Counted from the stretch's first letter, positions 7,821-17,544 are shown. The stretch: 64,000 nt of DNA from Polaribacter porphyrae (GCF_002954685.1 NZ_MSCN01000001.1:2967554-3031553), one strand, 5' to 3'. Program-made: numbers and translations. The notes: generated from the sequence alone by a model not told the origin.

Positions 7821-8462
7821 ATGTCAAAAAAGAATATTGCAATTCTTACTATTATAATCGCATTAATTTTAGACCAAGTTATAAAAATCTATGTGAAAAC
7901 TCACTTTGTATTGGGCGAAGAAGTTGTAGTTTTCGATTGGTTTAGAATTCATTTTACCGAAAATAATGGAATGGCAATGGGTATTGAATTTGGGGGTAAT
8001 GCTGGTAAACTTTTTTTAACTTTATTTAGAATAGTTGCTGTAATAGCTATAGTTTATTGGTTAGCTGGTACCATTAAACGTAAAGTTCACAATGCTGTTA
8101 TTATTGCTATTTCATTGATATTTTCAGGAGCAGTAGGTAATATTATAGACTCTGTTTTTTATGGAGTTATTTTTAATCATCCTGCTCATAGTGTTGCCAC
8201 TATTTTCCCAGAAACTACAACAGGTAAGTTGTTTTTTGGTAAAGTAGTAGATATGTTTTATTTCCCTATTTGGAGTGGAAACTTACCAAATTGGATTCCT
8301 TTTGTTGGTGGAGATCCGTTTACATTTTTTCAATATATCTTTAATCCAGCAGATTCTTTTATTTCAATTGGTGTAGTACTATTATTCTTTTTCAGCAATC
8401 AAGCTTTCCCAAAAGAAGAAAAGAAAAAAGAACAAGAAACTGCAATTTCAGAAGAAGTTTAG
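7821..8462 (+). CDS. lspA: Lipoprotein signal peptidase (signal peptidase II)
   Basis: A 213-aa inner-membrane aspartyl protease that cleaves prolipoproteins before the lipidated Cys. Four membrane helices and the conserved blocks TENNGMAMG, GAVGNIID, VVDMF and NPADSFISIG are visible; the catalytic pair should be D144 and D178. About 25 extra residues lie between the GNIID and VVD blocks and 30 between the two aspartates, accounting for a length above the usual 160-170; I believe Bacteroidota LspA often has such loops. A TATTTTTG -7 element stands at 7795-7802. Many lipoproteins in the window are its expected substrates. Confidence 0.97.
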   Translation: MSKKNIAILTIIIALILDQVIKIYVKTHFVLGEEVVVFDWFRIHFTENNGMAMGIEFGGNAGKLFLTLFRIVAVIAIVYWLAGTIKRKVHNAVIIAISLIFSGAVGNIIDSVFYGVIFNHPAHSVATIFPETTTGKLFFGKVVDMFYFPIWSGNLPNWIPFVGGDPFTFFQYIFNPADSFISIGVVLLFFFSNQAFPKEEKKKEQETAISEEV

Positions 8463-8511
8463 AGAATTTTCACTAACTTTCTAAAGTCTTCTATTTTATA
8501 GACTTAATATT

Positions 8512-9108
8512 ATGCGAGTATCTAGATATATTCTTGTTTTTTTACTGGGTTTCTTTATTGCCAAATTTTGGTATCAAAAAGAAAATAACATTGTTAAAAA
8601 AGAAGAAACTCAAGTTGTTTTAAATGCAGTAGATAATTTGAGTAAATTGGTAGTTTCTAGTGCTAGTTTTTCTGAAGTTTACAATTATAAAGACTCAAAA
8701 AAATACTTTTATGATGTGGTTTCTTTTGATAAAAAAGCAATTGTAACTGTAAATGCAAAAGTTGAAGTAGGGTACGATTTATCAAAGTTAGAAATTCAAG
8801 TAGACTCTTTAGAAAAGAAAATTTACATCAACAATATTCCAGATGAAGAAGTTTCTATCGCTCCAGATGTAAAATACTTCGATTTACAACAAAGTCAGTT
8901 TAACTCATTTTCTAAAGAAGATTTGAATCAAATACAACAAAAAAGTATTCAGAAAATTAAAGAAACTACAGCAGTTATCAATCTAAAAAAAGAAGCTAAG
9001 ACTCGTTTTTTTGAGGAGATTTCTAAAATTTACCAATTATCGGCTCTTTATGGTTGGGAAGTTGTAGATGCTACAGAAACTCAATTTTTAAATAATTTTA
9101 TAGAATAA
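8512..9108 (+). CDS. DUF4230 domain protein
   Basis: A 198-aa protein with an N-terminal membrane anchor (residues 4-20) and a DUF4230 domain facing the periplasm (VVSSASFSEVYNYKD, then KAIVTVNAKVEVGYDLSKL). The C-terminus SKIYQLSALYGWEVVDA is the conserved end of the family. Function of DUF4230 is unknown. A strong hairpin follows at 9112-9130. A decayed copy of its last 30 codons lies 4.6 kb downstream at 13707-13811. Confidence 0.85.
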   Translation: MRVSRYILVFLLGFFIAKFWYQKENNIVKKEETQVVLNAVDNLSKLVVSSASFSEVYNYKDSKKYFYDVVSFDKKAIVTVNAKVEVGYDLSKLEIQVDSLEKKIYINNIPDEEVSIAPDVKYFDLQQSQFNSFSKEDLNQIQQKSIQKIKETTAVINLKKEAKTRFFEEISKIYQLSALYGWEVVDATETQFLNNFIE

Positions 9109-9111
9109 AAA

Positions 9112-9130
9112 AGCGAGGTTTAGCCTCGCT
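9112..9130. terminator. Bidirectional rho-independent terminator
   Basis: A perfect 7-bp stem AGCGAGG / CCTCGCT with a 5-nt loop has A-rich sequence before it and seven or more T after it. It can end the DUF4230 gene on the plus strand and the small protein gene on the minus strand. Confidence 0.9.
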
Positions 9131-9144
9131 TTTTTTGTTTTTTA

Positions 9145-9321
9145 TTAAAACCCAGTTCCAGGCGCTTCAGGGCTTTGAGCTTGAGCTTTTTTAGGGTTTA
9201 GAATTATGTAAGTTCCAAGAGCAGTTAATGCTGCATATTTACCATAGTTTCCTATTTTATTAATAGCTTCTTTACGAGTAATATTTTGATGAGTATCTTG
9301 TTTTTTATTATTATTTTTCAT
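9145..9321 (-). CDS. 58-aa small conserved-looking protein with PGTGF tail
   Basis: The minus strand encodes 58 residues: a basic Asn/Lys-rich start, ITRKEAINKIGNYGKYAALT, a hydrophobic stretch (AALTALGTYIIL), then NPKKAQAQSPEAPGTGF. The coding region has no internal stops and sits between a terminator and a T9SS cargo gene on the same strand. The basic-then-hydrophobic stretch ending in AQAQ resembles a signal sequence, possibly Tat-like though with RK rather than RR, leaving a tiny mature peptide. I recall similar short proteins in other flavobacteria, but their role is unknown. Confidence 0.7.
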   Translation of the reverse strand: MKNNNKKQDTHQNITRKEAINKIGNYGKYAALTALGTYIILNPKKAQAQSPEAPGTGF

Positions 9322-9344
9322 GATATATCTGTATTTTAAAGCTA

Positions 9345-11735
9345 TTATTCTAGTACTATTTTTTTGTTTATTTTTCCTTTTTCAGAAGTTAACTGAACAA
9401 TATAAACCCCAGTATTTAACTTTGGTAAATTAATGTCAGAAACCCCTTTTGAAGAAAAAGAACTCTCTAAAACTTTTTTTCCCAAAACAGAATAGATTTT
9501 AACTTTGGCATTCTCACTATTCATTCCAGTAATACGCAGTGTATTATTATTAGAATAAATACTAACTCCTTCTAAAGTAATATCATTTGTACTTAAAGCA
9601 GAGCTTCTAGTATGTAAGTAGAAACGACCAATACCACTCAAGGTAGTATTTAAAGTAATTTTATAGTTACTATTAGCTTCATCTAAACGAGTAAATGTAT
9701 TCGTTTCTCTATCTTCTATATACACTTTTAAACCCGCAGGTAAATTTAAAGTTTCAGTAGAAAAAGTAATTTCTTTACCAGAATTAGCTATAACCCCTAT
9801 AGGGATTACCATGTTTTCATAATTTGAGTTAGGTAAAGATTGTAGTTGATATTTTTTCTCTTGATTATTTTCAAGTAGATGAGAATAAACAGCAAAAGTA
9901 TTTGCAGCACCACTAAATAATTCCCCATCAAAACCAACATCAAAACCTTTTGAGGCATTAGGTAAGTATTTAACTCTAGCGTAGTTTTTAATAGTACCGT
10001 CATTGATCCATAATTTTATTACCAAATTACTTACACTTTTTTGAAACGTATCAGAACTGTTGTGAGATTGATTGGCTTCAGCAAAGTTAAAAGTACCACC
10101 AGCAGTATTTGCTCTTACAAAAAACCCTTGAGCAGGAGCAATTATCATAGCATCACTAATATCTTTCACTTCATATTCTCCATTAACCCCTAATGTTTGA
10201 TTAAAAACCCAAAGTGTTTTGGTTTCAGAAATAGCACTTTCGTTATTTAAGAAAGTAGCACTACTAATGTAAGAAGTATAAGGATTTCCTAATAAGTTAA
10301 AACGATTTAAACTATTAGATAATACCACATCTACTCCAGCATTATTTGTATTTAAAGTTCCTGTAAAACCAACATCTCCATTACTAGTTCTTTTGATAGA
10401 ATACCCTTGACCATTATTAAAAGTTCCAGAACTATTTTGTTGCAAATACAACCAAGAGTCACCACTTGTGTTATAAGAAGCAATACCTCTATTTGTTCCA
10501 TTAGCAGCGATATTATTGGCAGTTACGTAATCATTGTCATAGGTTTCACCAGAAACAGGAGAAGCCATTAAATACCATCCTTTTAAATTACCAGAAACAA
10601 ACTGAACAGTTCTATTATAAGTTACAGCTCCAGCAAATGTAGAGTTAGCAATTAAAGAAGTACCAGATGCCATGGTTACAGTATTTACTGTTACAGCACC
10701 AGATGCAGTAGGATAGTTTGTTAAACCTGAAGGAATGGTAACATCAGTTCCAGAGCCAGGAATGGTTGCTGGTGTCCAATTGGCAGCTGTTGCCCAATCA
10801 TTACTAGAACTACCATCCCAAGTAAGTGTAGAAGTGGTTGTGACTTCTAACAGTGTAGGGGAGGCTTGTAAGTTTGGACTTCCTTCATCATCTTCTGCAA
10901 CGACATAAATATCGTAAGAAGAACCTGCTGAAAGACTAGAAATATTAAAATCATGCGTAAATCCACCAGAGTTAACAAGTTGACTTGCTGAAGTTATTCC
11001 TGAAGCATCATTACCATCAGTTCCTGCCTTTACTTGAGCAGATGAAGGAGCAGTAGCGCCATCAGCTAAAAGTACATAATAAATTGTTCCTGCTTCGTCT
11101 ATATCTGTGCCTAAAGTAAAGCTTGTATGAGTTAGAGAAGATGAAGATGGTGTGCTGTTTTCAAATACTGGTGGTGTTGTATCTGCTGTCGATGTAAATG
11201 CCAAATCATCAATGTTAGCTCTACGACCATTGGTGCCATTAACAGTTCTTAGCCTAATTCTTACACTACCCACAACGTTTATCGTATGACTCCAATCTGT
11301 AAGTGTAGTAACACCATCTGTATCGATGTCAGATCCAGCCTGTATCCAGGTGGATCCTGAATTTGTACTGTACTCTACTTTAATTACAGGTGGATCTGTA
11401 TCAGTTCCAAAACGAGCATATTTAAATGATATCGTCTCAATACCAGTCACATCCGAATTCATAGTAGCTATCCCTGGAGTACCATTTGTTCTATATCTCA
11501 AGCGCAATGACTTCAGTCCGTTGAATCGATCATTGGCTGCATCAGTACCTATTAGAGATTCTTGTAGTGTCCAAGTAATACCACTTAAGACGTCATTACC
11601 AGTAGTGTATGTACCTGTTTTACTACCATCTTCAAAATTAGTAGAATAAGTACTCTGTCCTGACGACCAATGGGATATAAAGTATAAAAATAGTGTAATT
11701 AAGATTTTCAATCTTTTAAGCTTTAAAATAATCAT
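9345..11735 (-). CDS. T9SS type A sorting domain-containing secreted protein
   Basis: A 796-aa secreted protein with signal peptide (to about residue 27, WSSGQ). An N-terminal jelly-roll-like region (YSTNFEDGSKTGTYTTG to RANIDDLAF) is followed by a fibronectin-like segment (TPPVFENSTPSSSSL), a T-S-rich repeat region, and the C-terminal type A sorting signal with KIYSVLGKKVLESSF, INLPKLNTGVYIVQL and KKIVLE. It should be exported by the type IX system and attached to or released from the cell surface. No catalytic domain is evident; adhesion or binding is plausible. Confidence 0.9.
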   Translation of the reverse strand: MIILKLKRLKILITLFLYFISHWSSGQSTYSTNFEDGSKTGTYTTGNDVLSGITWTLQESLIGTDAANDRFNGLKSLRLRYRTNGTPGIATMNSDVTGIETISFKYARFGTDTDPPVIKVEYSTNSGSTWIQAGSDIDTDGVTTLTDWSHTINVVGSVRIRLRTVNGTNGRRANIDDLAFTSTADTTPPVFENSTPSSSSLTHTSFTLGTDIDEAGTIYYVLLADGATAPSSAQVKAGTDGNDASGITSASQLVNSGGFTHDFNISSLSAGSSYDIYVVAEDDEGSPNLQASPTLLEVTTTSTLTWDGSSSNDWATAANWTPATIPGSGTDVTIPSGLTNYPTASGAVTVNTVTMASGTSLIANSTFAGAVTYNRTVQFVSGNLKGWYLMASPVSGETYDNDYVTANNIAANGTNRGIASYNTSGDSWLYLQQNSSGTFNNGQGYSIKRTSNGDVGFTGTLNTNNAGVDVVLSNSLNRFNLLGNPYTSYISSATFLNNESAISETKTLWVFNQTLGVNGEYEVKDISDAMIIAPAQGFFVRANTAGGTFNFAEANQSHNSSDTFQKSVSNLVIKLWINDGTIKNYARVKYLPNASKGFDVGFDGELFSGAANTFAVYSHLLENNQEKKYQLQSLPNSNYENMVIPIGVIANSGKEITFSTETLNLPAGLKVYIEDRETNTFTRLDEANSNYKITLNTTLSGIGRFYLHTRSSALSTNDITLEGVSIYSNNNTLRITGMNSENAKVKIYSVLGKKVLESSFSSKGVSDINLPKLNTGVYIVQLTSEKGKINKKIVLE

Positions 11736-11914
11736 AAACTTGATGTATTTAGTTATTAAAAATAAATTAGTTTAAATATATTCTGTAAAACTATAGAAGA
11801 ATGAGATTTAAAAAAACTATTTCATAGCTACAATACCCTGACAAAAAGTAGACAAAACCATGACATGAGTCTTTTTTATAATTATTAACTCACGTTAGAA
11901 TCAATTATATCTTC

Positions 11915-13546
11915 TTATAAATTTCTTATGAACTTGTCCATGGTTTTGATAGAATCAAAATCAAGCTTATCCTTTAGTCTTGTTTTGGATTTTAAAACAC
12001 TAGCAGGAGAGATCGAAAGAATACTAGCAATTTCTTTTGTAGTAAGTTTTATCTTTATAAGAGAGATAAGTCTTTGTTCATTAATTGTAAAATTTAAGTC
12101 CTTATAATTATTAGATAGATTTTTAAAAAAATTTGGGTACAGTATATCAAAATAAAAGATGAACGATAACCAATCTTTTTTATCAATAATGACATTTTTG
12201 AGGTTTTCTATAATCTCATTCATATTTTTCTTTGAGTCAGCAGTATCATTATTTAATGCTTTTTTTAATTCATTTTGACTAATCTTTAACTTCTTTTTAA
12301 ATTGATATCTATTAATGAGAAAAACAAAAGTGATTAGTATTAAAATCAATAGAGCTATAATTAAATCTTGATTTCTTTTTTTTAGCTTTTGTCTATTTAA
12401 TTGATTTCTTTTTTTTAGCTCAGAAAACTCATATTTAGAAGTTAATTCTTTTATTTTGTTAACATTAGCTCTAAAATTTAATGTGTCTTTTATTGCAACA
12501 TAATTTCTGTAGGAAATTAAAGCTTTGTCATACAGCTTAACCTCTTCATAGAGTTTGTATACAAGTGTATATGCATCTTTCAGTATGATTAAATTATCGA
12601 GATTTTTTAATATTTCTATTGATTGATTTGCTAATCCTATTGCCTCTTGGAGTTGATTTTTCTTTTTAAATATTTTAGATTGATTTAGCAAAACCCTTGC
12701 TTGTCCTAAACTATCTCCTGAAATCATTCTCAACTTTAATGATTTATTGTAGTAACTTATTGCTTTATCAGATTTACCAATAAGATTATAAGCAAAGCCA
12801 AGATTGTTCAACGCTCTAGCTGTTTCTGTAAGATCTCCTGTAGATTGTAAAATATTGTATGCCTTTTTATTAAAATCTATGGAAAGGCCAAGATTGTTTT
12901 TTTTGTATTCTAAAACACCAAGGTTAAGGTATATTTGACCAGATCTATATGCAAGCTTATTTTGTTTGGCTATTTGTAACGCTTCTATAAAATATTTATT
13001 AGCTTCCTTTAGTTCACCCATTCTTTGTTTAATTAATCCAATATTTTGTATATGATTAATTATTAAATCTTTATTATCTAATTTTTTAGCATAAGAAAGT
13101 CCTTCAAAGTGTATTTCAATAGCTTCTGCATATCTCCCTTCTCTTAATTTCATTACCCCATAGGCGAGCTGAATATTTGCCAATTCCTTTTGAAAATTAT
13201 TTTTCTCAGAAATCTTTATAGCCATTTTAAGAAGACTATCTGTTTTGTGCAATTTGTTTTTTTTAGAATAGTAAGTGGCATAAACCAACATTCTATTAAC
13301 ATCTCCTTTTGGGTATTGTAAACTTTTAGATAAAATAGATGACTGGTTTAATAGTTCTTTTGACTCATTGGGTTTTACAGTTAATAAATAACTTGCAAGG
13401 CTATTTAATACATCTATTTTTTGAATTCCTTTAGATTTGGGTAAAAGACTTTTAAGGCTATCTATTTCGTTTTGAGCGTGAAAAGAAGATGTAAGTAATA
13501 AGAAGATTAGAAGAACAAACTTGTTAAGTTTAAAAAACTGTAACAT
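11915..13546 (-). CDS. TPR-containing membrane regulator with C-terminal HTH
   Basis: A 543-aa protein with signal peptide (to about residue 24), several tetratricopeptide repeats (e.g. LNNLGFAYNLIGKSDKAISY), one membrane helix (about 398-414, IALLILILITFVFLI), a coiled coil, and a C-terminal LuxR-like helix-turn-helix (LTTKEIASILSISPASVLKS). This layout, periplasmic TPR sensor with cytoplasmic DNA-binding tail, is common in Bacteroidota. It lies directly upstream of the T9SS cargo gene in the same direction, making that gene a possible target. Confidence 0.88.
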   Translation of the reverse strand: MLQFFKLNKFVLLIFLLLTSSFHAQNEIDSLKSLLPKSKGIQKIDVLNSLASYLLTVKPNESKELLNQSSILSKSLQYPKGDVNRMLVYATYYSKKNKLHKTDSLLKMAIKISEKNNFQKELANIQLAYGVMKLREGRYAEAIEIHFEGLSYAKKLDNKDLIINHIQNIGLIKQRMGELKEANKYFIEALQIAKQNKLAYRSGQIYLNLGVLEYKKNNLGLSIDFNKKAYNILQSTGDLTETARALNNLGFAYNLIGKSDKAISYYNKSLKLRMISGDSLGQARVLLNQSKIFKKKNQLQEAIGLANQSIEILKNLDNLIILKDAYTLVYKLYEEVKLYDKALISYRNYVAIKDTLNFRANVNKIKELTSKYEFSELKKRNQLNRQKLKKRNQDLIIALLILILITFVFLINRYQFKKKLKISQNELKKALNNDTADSKKNMNEIIENLKNVIIDKKDWLSFIFYFDILYPNFFKNLSNNYKDLNFTINEQRLISLIKIKLTTKEIASILSISPASVLKSKTRLKDKLDFDSIKTMDKFIRNL

Positions 13547-13688
13547 AATTTTTATATAAATTTTGATTTTAAAATTAAATAAATATTCTGGAATATATTT
13601 ATTTAATCGAAATGATTTAATGAGATCTATAAAATATTCTTAAATTTTTTATAGAATCCTTGCAAAGCATCGTATAGAAAATCAACTC

Positions 13689-13811
13689 TTCGTGAAATAT
13701 AATAAAGAGATTTCTAAAATTTACCAATTATCTGCCTTGTATGGTTGAGAAGTTGTAGATAATACAAAAGCTAACTTTTTTAAAACATTATCTACTAAAA
13801 ATACTTTTTAG
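13689..13811 (+). pseudogene. Decayed 3' fragment of a DUF4230 gene
   Basis: The plus strand reads NKEISKIYQLSALYG, stop, EVVDNTKANFFK, matching EISKIYQLSALYGWEVVDATETQF at the end of the DUF4230 gene at 8512-9108. The Trp codon TGG has become TGA, and no start or upstream part of the gene remains. It has the same orientation as the intact gene, 4.6 kb away. It may be a displaced 3' end left by insertion of the intervening DNA, or the relic of a second paralogue. Confidence 0.85.
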
Positions 13812-13893
13812 ATATAAATATACTCTATATAAAAACTTACTTTTTGGTGTTATAGTAGTTTTACAATTACTATAACTTAAATCAAATCTATAG

Positions 13894-14721
13894 TTATATT
13901 TTCAATTTTTTATAGACAACTTCAAAAAAAGGAGCTGAAACTGGTATTACAAACGCTACATTTTTTAAATATAATCTCGCATTTTGTTTATTACCCTTTA
14001 AAGAGATGATAAACGCAGGGTTTATTATATAAGAACGATGTACTTTTAAAAAATAAGGAAGTTGTTTTTTTATGTTTGTAAGCGTACATCTGAATAGTTT
14101 TTCTTTAAGAATATCTTCCTCAAAATAGAAAATAGTAACATAGTTATTTTCAGATTTTATGTATGCAAGATTTGATAAATCAATTAAAAAAGAACTCTTT
14201 TTTAAACTTCCAAAGATTCTAACTTTTTTCACATGGTCATTAATTGTAATTTTGGGTATATTATTGTCAACTTTCGGTCTAATAATTGCTCTCCTTAAAA
14301 AAACAGCAGAAAAGAATAATAAAAAACCAAAACCTAAAAAAACAATTTTAAACCAATTGAAAAAATAGTTTGTATTGGTTACTCTTTCAGGTTTATTATT
14401 GATAAAAATTTCAGTGTAGTAGAAAGAAATTATAATGGATGCAATAACAAATAATAAGCAAAGTATAATTTCCTCAAAAATTCTCCAAATTTTTACTTTA
14501 CTGTAATAGAAAGAAGAAACAAAGTGAAAAATTAAATAACTAAAAAAAGTGATAACTCCATAAACTAGAAAATAAAATTCTTTAAATGCAAGAGTAGAAG
14601 TACCAGTATCAAAAGGTTTTAAAAAGAAAATAATAAATAAGACAAACAAACCCAGTAAGACTCCTATAAGAAGATGAAATTTTAGAGTGCGAGTATAGGA
14701 AAATGAATTTTTTAAAAACAC
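13894..14721 (-). CDS. Membrane-bound LytTR family transcriptional regulator
   Basis: A 275-aa protein with four membrane helices in residues 15-145 and a cytoplasmic C-terminal LytTR DNA-binding domain (SENNYVTIFYF, then FLKVHRSYIINPAFI). It has no receiver domain, so the membrane part probably senses directly. No partner kinase is adjacent; the next gene upstream, 11 bp away on the same strand, is the membrane metallopeptidase at 14733-15290, so the two are likely co-transcribed. Targets are unknown. Confidence 0.9.
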   Translation of the reverse strand: MFLKNSFSYTRTLKFHLLIGVLLGLFVLFIIFFLKPFDTGTSTLAFKEFYFLVYGVITFFSYLIFHFVSSFYYSKVKIWRIFEEIILCLLFVIASIIISFYYTEIFINNKPERVTNTNYFFNWFKIVFLGFGFLLFFSAVFLRRAIIRPKVDNNIPKITINDHVKKVRIFGSLKKSSFLIDLSNLAYIKSENNYVTIFYFEEDILKEKLFRCTLTNIKKQLPYFLKVHRSYIINPAFIISLKGNKQNARLYLKNVAFVIPVSAPFFEVVYKKLKI

Positions 14722-14732
14722 GTAGATTTATT

Positions 14733-15290
14733 TTATATAAATCGAAGTTTATATTTAGCATCAAAATAGGCAATACCTAGCATTAGAATACATGAAATTA
14801 CAAATGTAATAACATTTAAAAATAGTGAAAACTTATTGTATTTCGAAATTTTAAAAATTAAAAAGAAAAGAAAAATCACTACAATTGAAGAAATAGTATA
14901 TAAGTTTAGATTTAAATTTAAGCTAATTCTACCTTCATCATTTGGCTGAAATTGATTAGCCCAAGCTGCACCAAGTCTCATAACAAAGGGTAAAAATAGA
15001 AATGGATATAATAAAATGTTATTTCTTTTTTTAAGAATTAAATAAAATACTATAGCTTGGATAATGGTAAATATTGGCCCAGAAGCACTTGTTATTATCT
15101 GTTCAGTTTTTGATAATTTTTTTGAAGCATCTTTTACACCAGCTCCATTTAAGGTAAAACTAGCATCATACCCTAATAATTCATAAGCTATCCAATGACT
15201 CATTTCATGAAAGAAAAATGTTAGAAAAGTAGCAATAATTAATATAGTTATGTACTTAATAAAAGCAACTTTTTGTTTGTAGATTTTCAT
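14733..15290 (-). CDS. Membrane metallopeptidase, M50-like
   Basis: A 185-aa integral membrane protein with a zinc-binding HExxH motif (FFFHEMSHWIAYELLG) at the end of the first helix and about five helices in total. HExxH inside a membrane helix points to an M50-like or related family. Substrate is unknown. It is the first gene of a pair with the LytTR regulator, which raises the possibility of proteolytic control of that membrane-bound regulator, but this is speculation. Confidence 0.75.
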   Translation of the reverse strand: MKIYKQKVAFIKYITILIIATFLTFFFHEMSHWIAYELLGYDASFTLNGAGVKDASKKLSKTEQIITSASGPIFTIIQAIVFYLILKKRNNILLYPFLFLPFVMRLGAAWANQFQPNDEGRISLNLNLNLYTISSIVVIFLFFLIFKISKYNKFSLFLNVITFVISCILMLGIAYFDAKYKLRFI

Positions 15291-15641
15291 ATTAAAACAT
15301 TTTATTTTTCTAAAGTATTACAATATAAATTTCAAAGTTAGAACTTGCTTGCTAAAAACAAATAAACCTATGTTTTTGTGGTTAATTCATATTTTTTGTG
15401 GTGTATTATTACATCAATTAGCCCCATCATAAATACATAATTTTTCAAGAATTTGTAAACTGATAAAATCTTTGAAATTTTTAACCTTAAATATTTCATT
15501 TAGTTGATTTAGAAATTTAATTATTGATGCTAATTTTAAGAATAAGCCAATTTAGAATTTTGTTTGAGTTCTTTATTTAGACAGAAAATTTTATTTGAAG
15601 TGTTTTCTTCAAGAAGCTCGTAAAAAGATGTATTTTTGAGC
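15291..15641. other. 351-bp intergenic region between divergent genes
   Basis: Between the metallopeptidase and uvrC I see no gene. A minus-strand frame of about 44 codons (around 15420-15545) lacks a start codon. A TATTTTTG -7-like element at 15631-15638 lies only 3 bp before the uvrC ATG, without a good -33 partner. Nothing else is supported. Confidence 0.5.
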
Positions 15642-17441
15642 ATGACTCCATCTTTAGAACTTCAAATAAAAACCTTGCCAAATTCACCTGGAGTTTATCA
15701 ATATTTTGATGCTGAAGACAAAATAATTTATGTTGGTAAAGCTAAAAATTTAAAGAAAAGAGTCAGTTCTTACTTCACAAAAACACACGATAGTGGTAAA
15801 ACACGAGTGCTTGTTAAAAATATTATTAGCATTAAACATATTGTTGTTAAGACAGAAACAGATGCACTTTTATTAGAAAATAATCTCATTAAAAAATACA
15901 AGCCCAAGTACAATGTATTGCTAAAAGACGATAAAAGTTATCCCTGGCTGTGTATTAAAAAAGAACGTTTTCCAAGAGTATTTTTAACACGTAGAGTTAT
16001 TAAAGATGGTTCTGAGTATTTTGGTCCTTTTACCTCTGTAAAAACAGTAAAAATTTTATTAGATTTAATCAAAGAGCTATATACTATTAGAACATGTAAG
16101 TACGATTTAAGTCAAGAAAAAATAAACGCAGGTAAATACAAAGTGTGTTTAGAATATCATTTAGGCAATTGTTTAGGACCCTGTGAAGGTTTAGAAACTG
16201 AAACTCATTATAATAATTCTATCAAGGAAATTAAAAACATTATTAAAGGAAATTTTAAAGAAAGTTTAGAGAGATTAAATACTTTAATGCTAGATTTTGC
16301 TTCTAAAATGGAGTTTGAAAAGGCTCAAAAAATAAAAGAAAAACTTGATAGATTAAGTAATTACCAAGCAAAAAGTACAGTGGTTAACCCATCTATAAAT
16401 AATGTTGATGTTTTTTCTATTATAAGTGATAACACTCATGGATATGCAAATTTTTTAAAGCTTTCTAACGGATTAATAATTCAATCGCATACCACAGAAA
16501 TAAAGAAAAAGTTAGATGAAACAAATCAAGAACTATTAGAATTGTTTATTGTAGAAATTAGACAACGTTTTAACTCACAATCGCCAGAAATTTATGTTCC
16601 TTTTTCTGTTGATGTTGGCGAAAATATAAAAGTTACCATCCCAAAACTGGGTGATAAAAAACGTATTGTAGAGCTTTCTGAACGTAATGCAAAATATTAC
16701 AGAATGGAGCAATTCAAACAGATAAAAATTGTTGATCCAGACAGACACGTAAACAGAATAATGGCACAAATGAAAGTAGATTTGCGTCTAAAAGAGGAAC
16801 CAAGACACATAGAATGTTTTGATAATTCTAATATTCAAGGTACAAACCCTGTGGCTGCCTGTGTAGTTTTTAGAAATGGAAAACCTAGTAAAAAGGAATA
16901 CAGACATTACAATATAAAAACGGTTGAAGGTCCAGATGATTTTGCATCTATGGAAGAAGTTGTTTTTAGAAGATACAAACGTTTGCTAGCAGAAGGCGAA
17001 TCTTTGCCACAACTAATTATTGTTGATGGAGGAAAAGGACAATTATCATCAGGTGTAAAAGCTTTAGAAACTTTAGGTTTAAGAGGTAGAATAGCAATAA
17101 TTGGTATTGCAAAACGTTTGGAAGAAATTTATTATCCAGATGATCCAATACCTTTATATTTAGATAAAAAATCGGAAACTTTAAAAATTACACAGTTTTT
17201 AAGAAACGAAGCTCATAGATTTGGAATTACCTTTCATAGAAACAAACGTAGTAAAAGTGCTATACAAAGTGAGTTGGAATTGATACCTGATATTGGTGAT
17301 AAAACCATTACCAATTTATTGCGTAAATTTAAATCCGCAAAACGTGTTAAAGAAGCTTCTTTAGACAGTTTAAAAGAAGTTATTGGTAATGCAAGAGCTA
17401 TGAAAGTGTATCAGTTTTATCATCCGAAAAAAGAAAAGTAA
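15642..17441 (+). CDS. uvrC: Excinuclease ABC subunit C
   Basis: A 599-aa UvrC, the nuclease of nucleotide excision repair that makes both incisions around a lesion with UvrA and UvrB. An N-terminal GIY-YIG domain (GVYQYFDAEDKIIYVGKAKN), a UVR motif for UvrB contact (MEFEKAQKIKEKLDRL), the RNase H-like C-terminal nuclease region (ECFDNSNIQGTNPVAACVVF) and helix-hairpin-helix motifs (IPDIGDKTITNLL) are in order. I chose the ATG at 15642 (MTPSLELQ) over an in-frame TTG at 15636. Full length. Confidence 0.98.
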   Translation: MTPSLELQIKTLPNSPGVYQYFDAEDKIIYVGKAKNLKKRVSSYFTKTHDSGKTRVLVKNIISIKHIVVKTETDALLLENNLIKKYKPKYNVLLKDDKSYPWLCIKKERFPRVFLTRRVIKDGSEYFGPFTSVKTVKILLDLIKELYTIRTCKYDLSQEKINAGKYKVCLEYHLGNCLGPCEGLETETHYNNSIKEIKNIIKGNFKESLERLNTLMLDFASKMEFEKAQKIKEKLDRLSNYQAKSTVVNPSINNVDVFSIISDNTHGYANFLKLSNGLIIQSHTTEIKKKLDETNQELLELFIVEIRQRFNSQSPEIYVPFSVDVGENIKVTIPKLGDKKRIVELSERNAKYYRMEQFKQIKIVDPDRHVNRIMAQMKVDLRLKEEPRHIECFDNSNIQGTNPVAACVVFRNGKPSKKEYRHYNIKTVEGPDDFASMEEVVFRRYKRLLAEGESLPQLIIVDGGKGQLSSGVKALETLGLRGRIAIIGIAKRLEEIYYPDDPIPLYLDKKSETLKITQFLRNEAHRFGITFHRNKRSKSAIQSELELIPDIGDKTITNLLRKFKSAKRVKEASLDSLKEVIGNARAMKVYQFYHPKKEK

Positions 17442-17544
17442 TATTATAAAAAACGGAACCCAACAGTTTGAAAAATCAGGGACTATTGGGAATAAGATAA
17501 CACAAAAGTAATGATTATATTTATTTTGACAAAATAACTAATAA

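Noticed and set aside
13850..13875. Hairpin TTATAGTA / TACTATAA downstream of the LytTR gene
   Set aside because: The stem is all weak pairs with little T run on the exit side; too weak to call a terminator.
15420..15545. Minus-strand frame of about 44 codons before uvrC
   Set aside because: It has no start codon, is short and shows no recognisable motif; random in AT-rich DNA.
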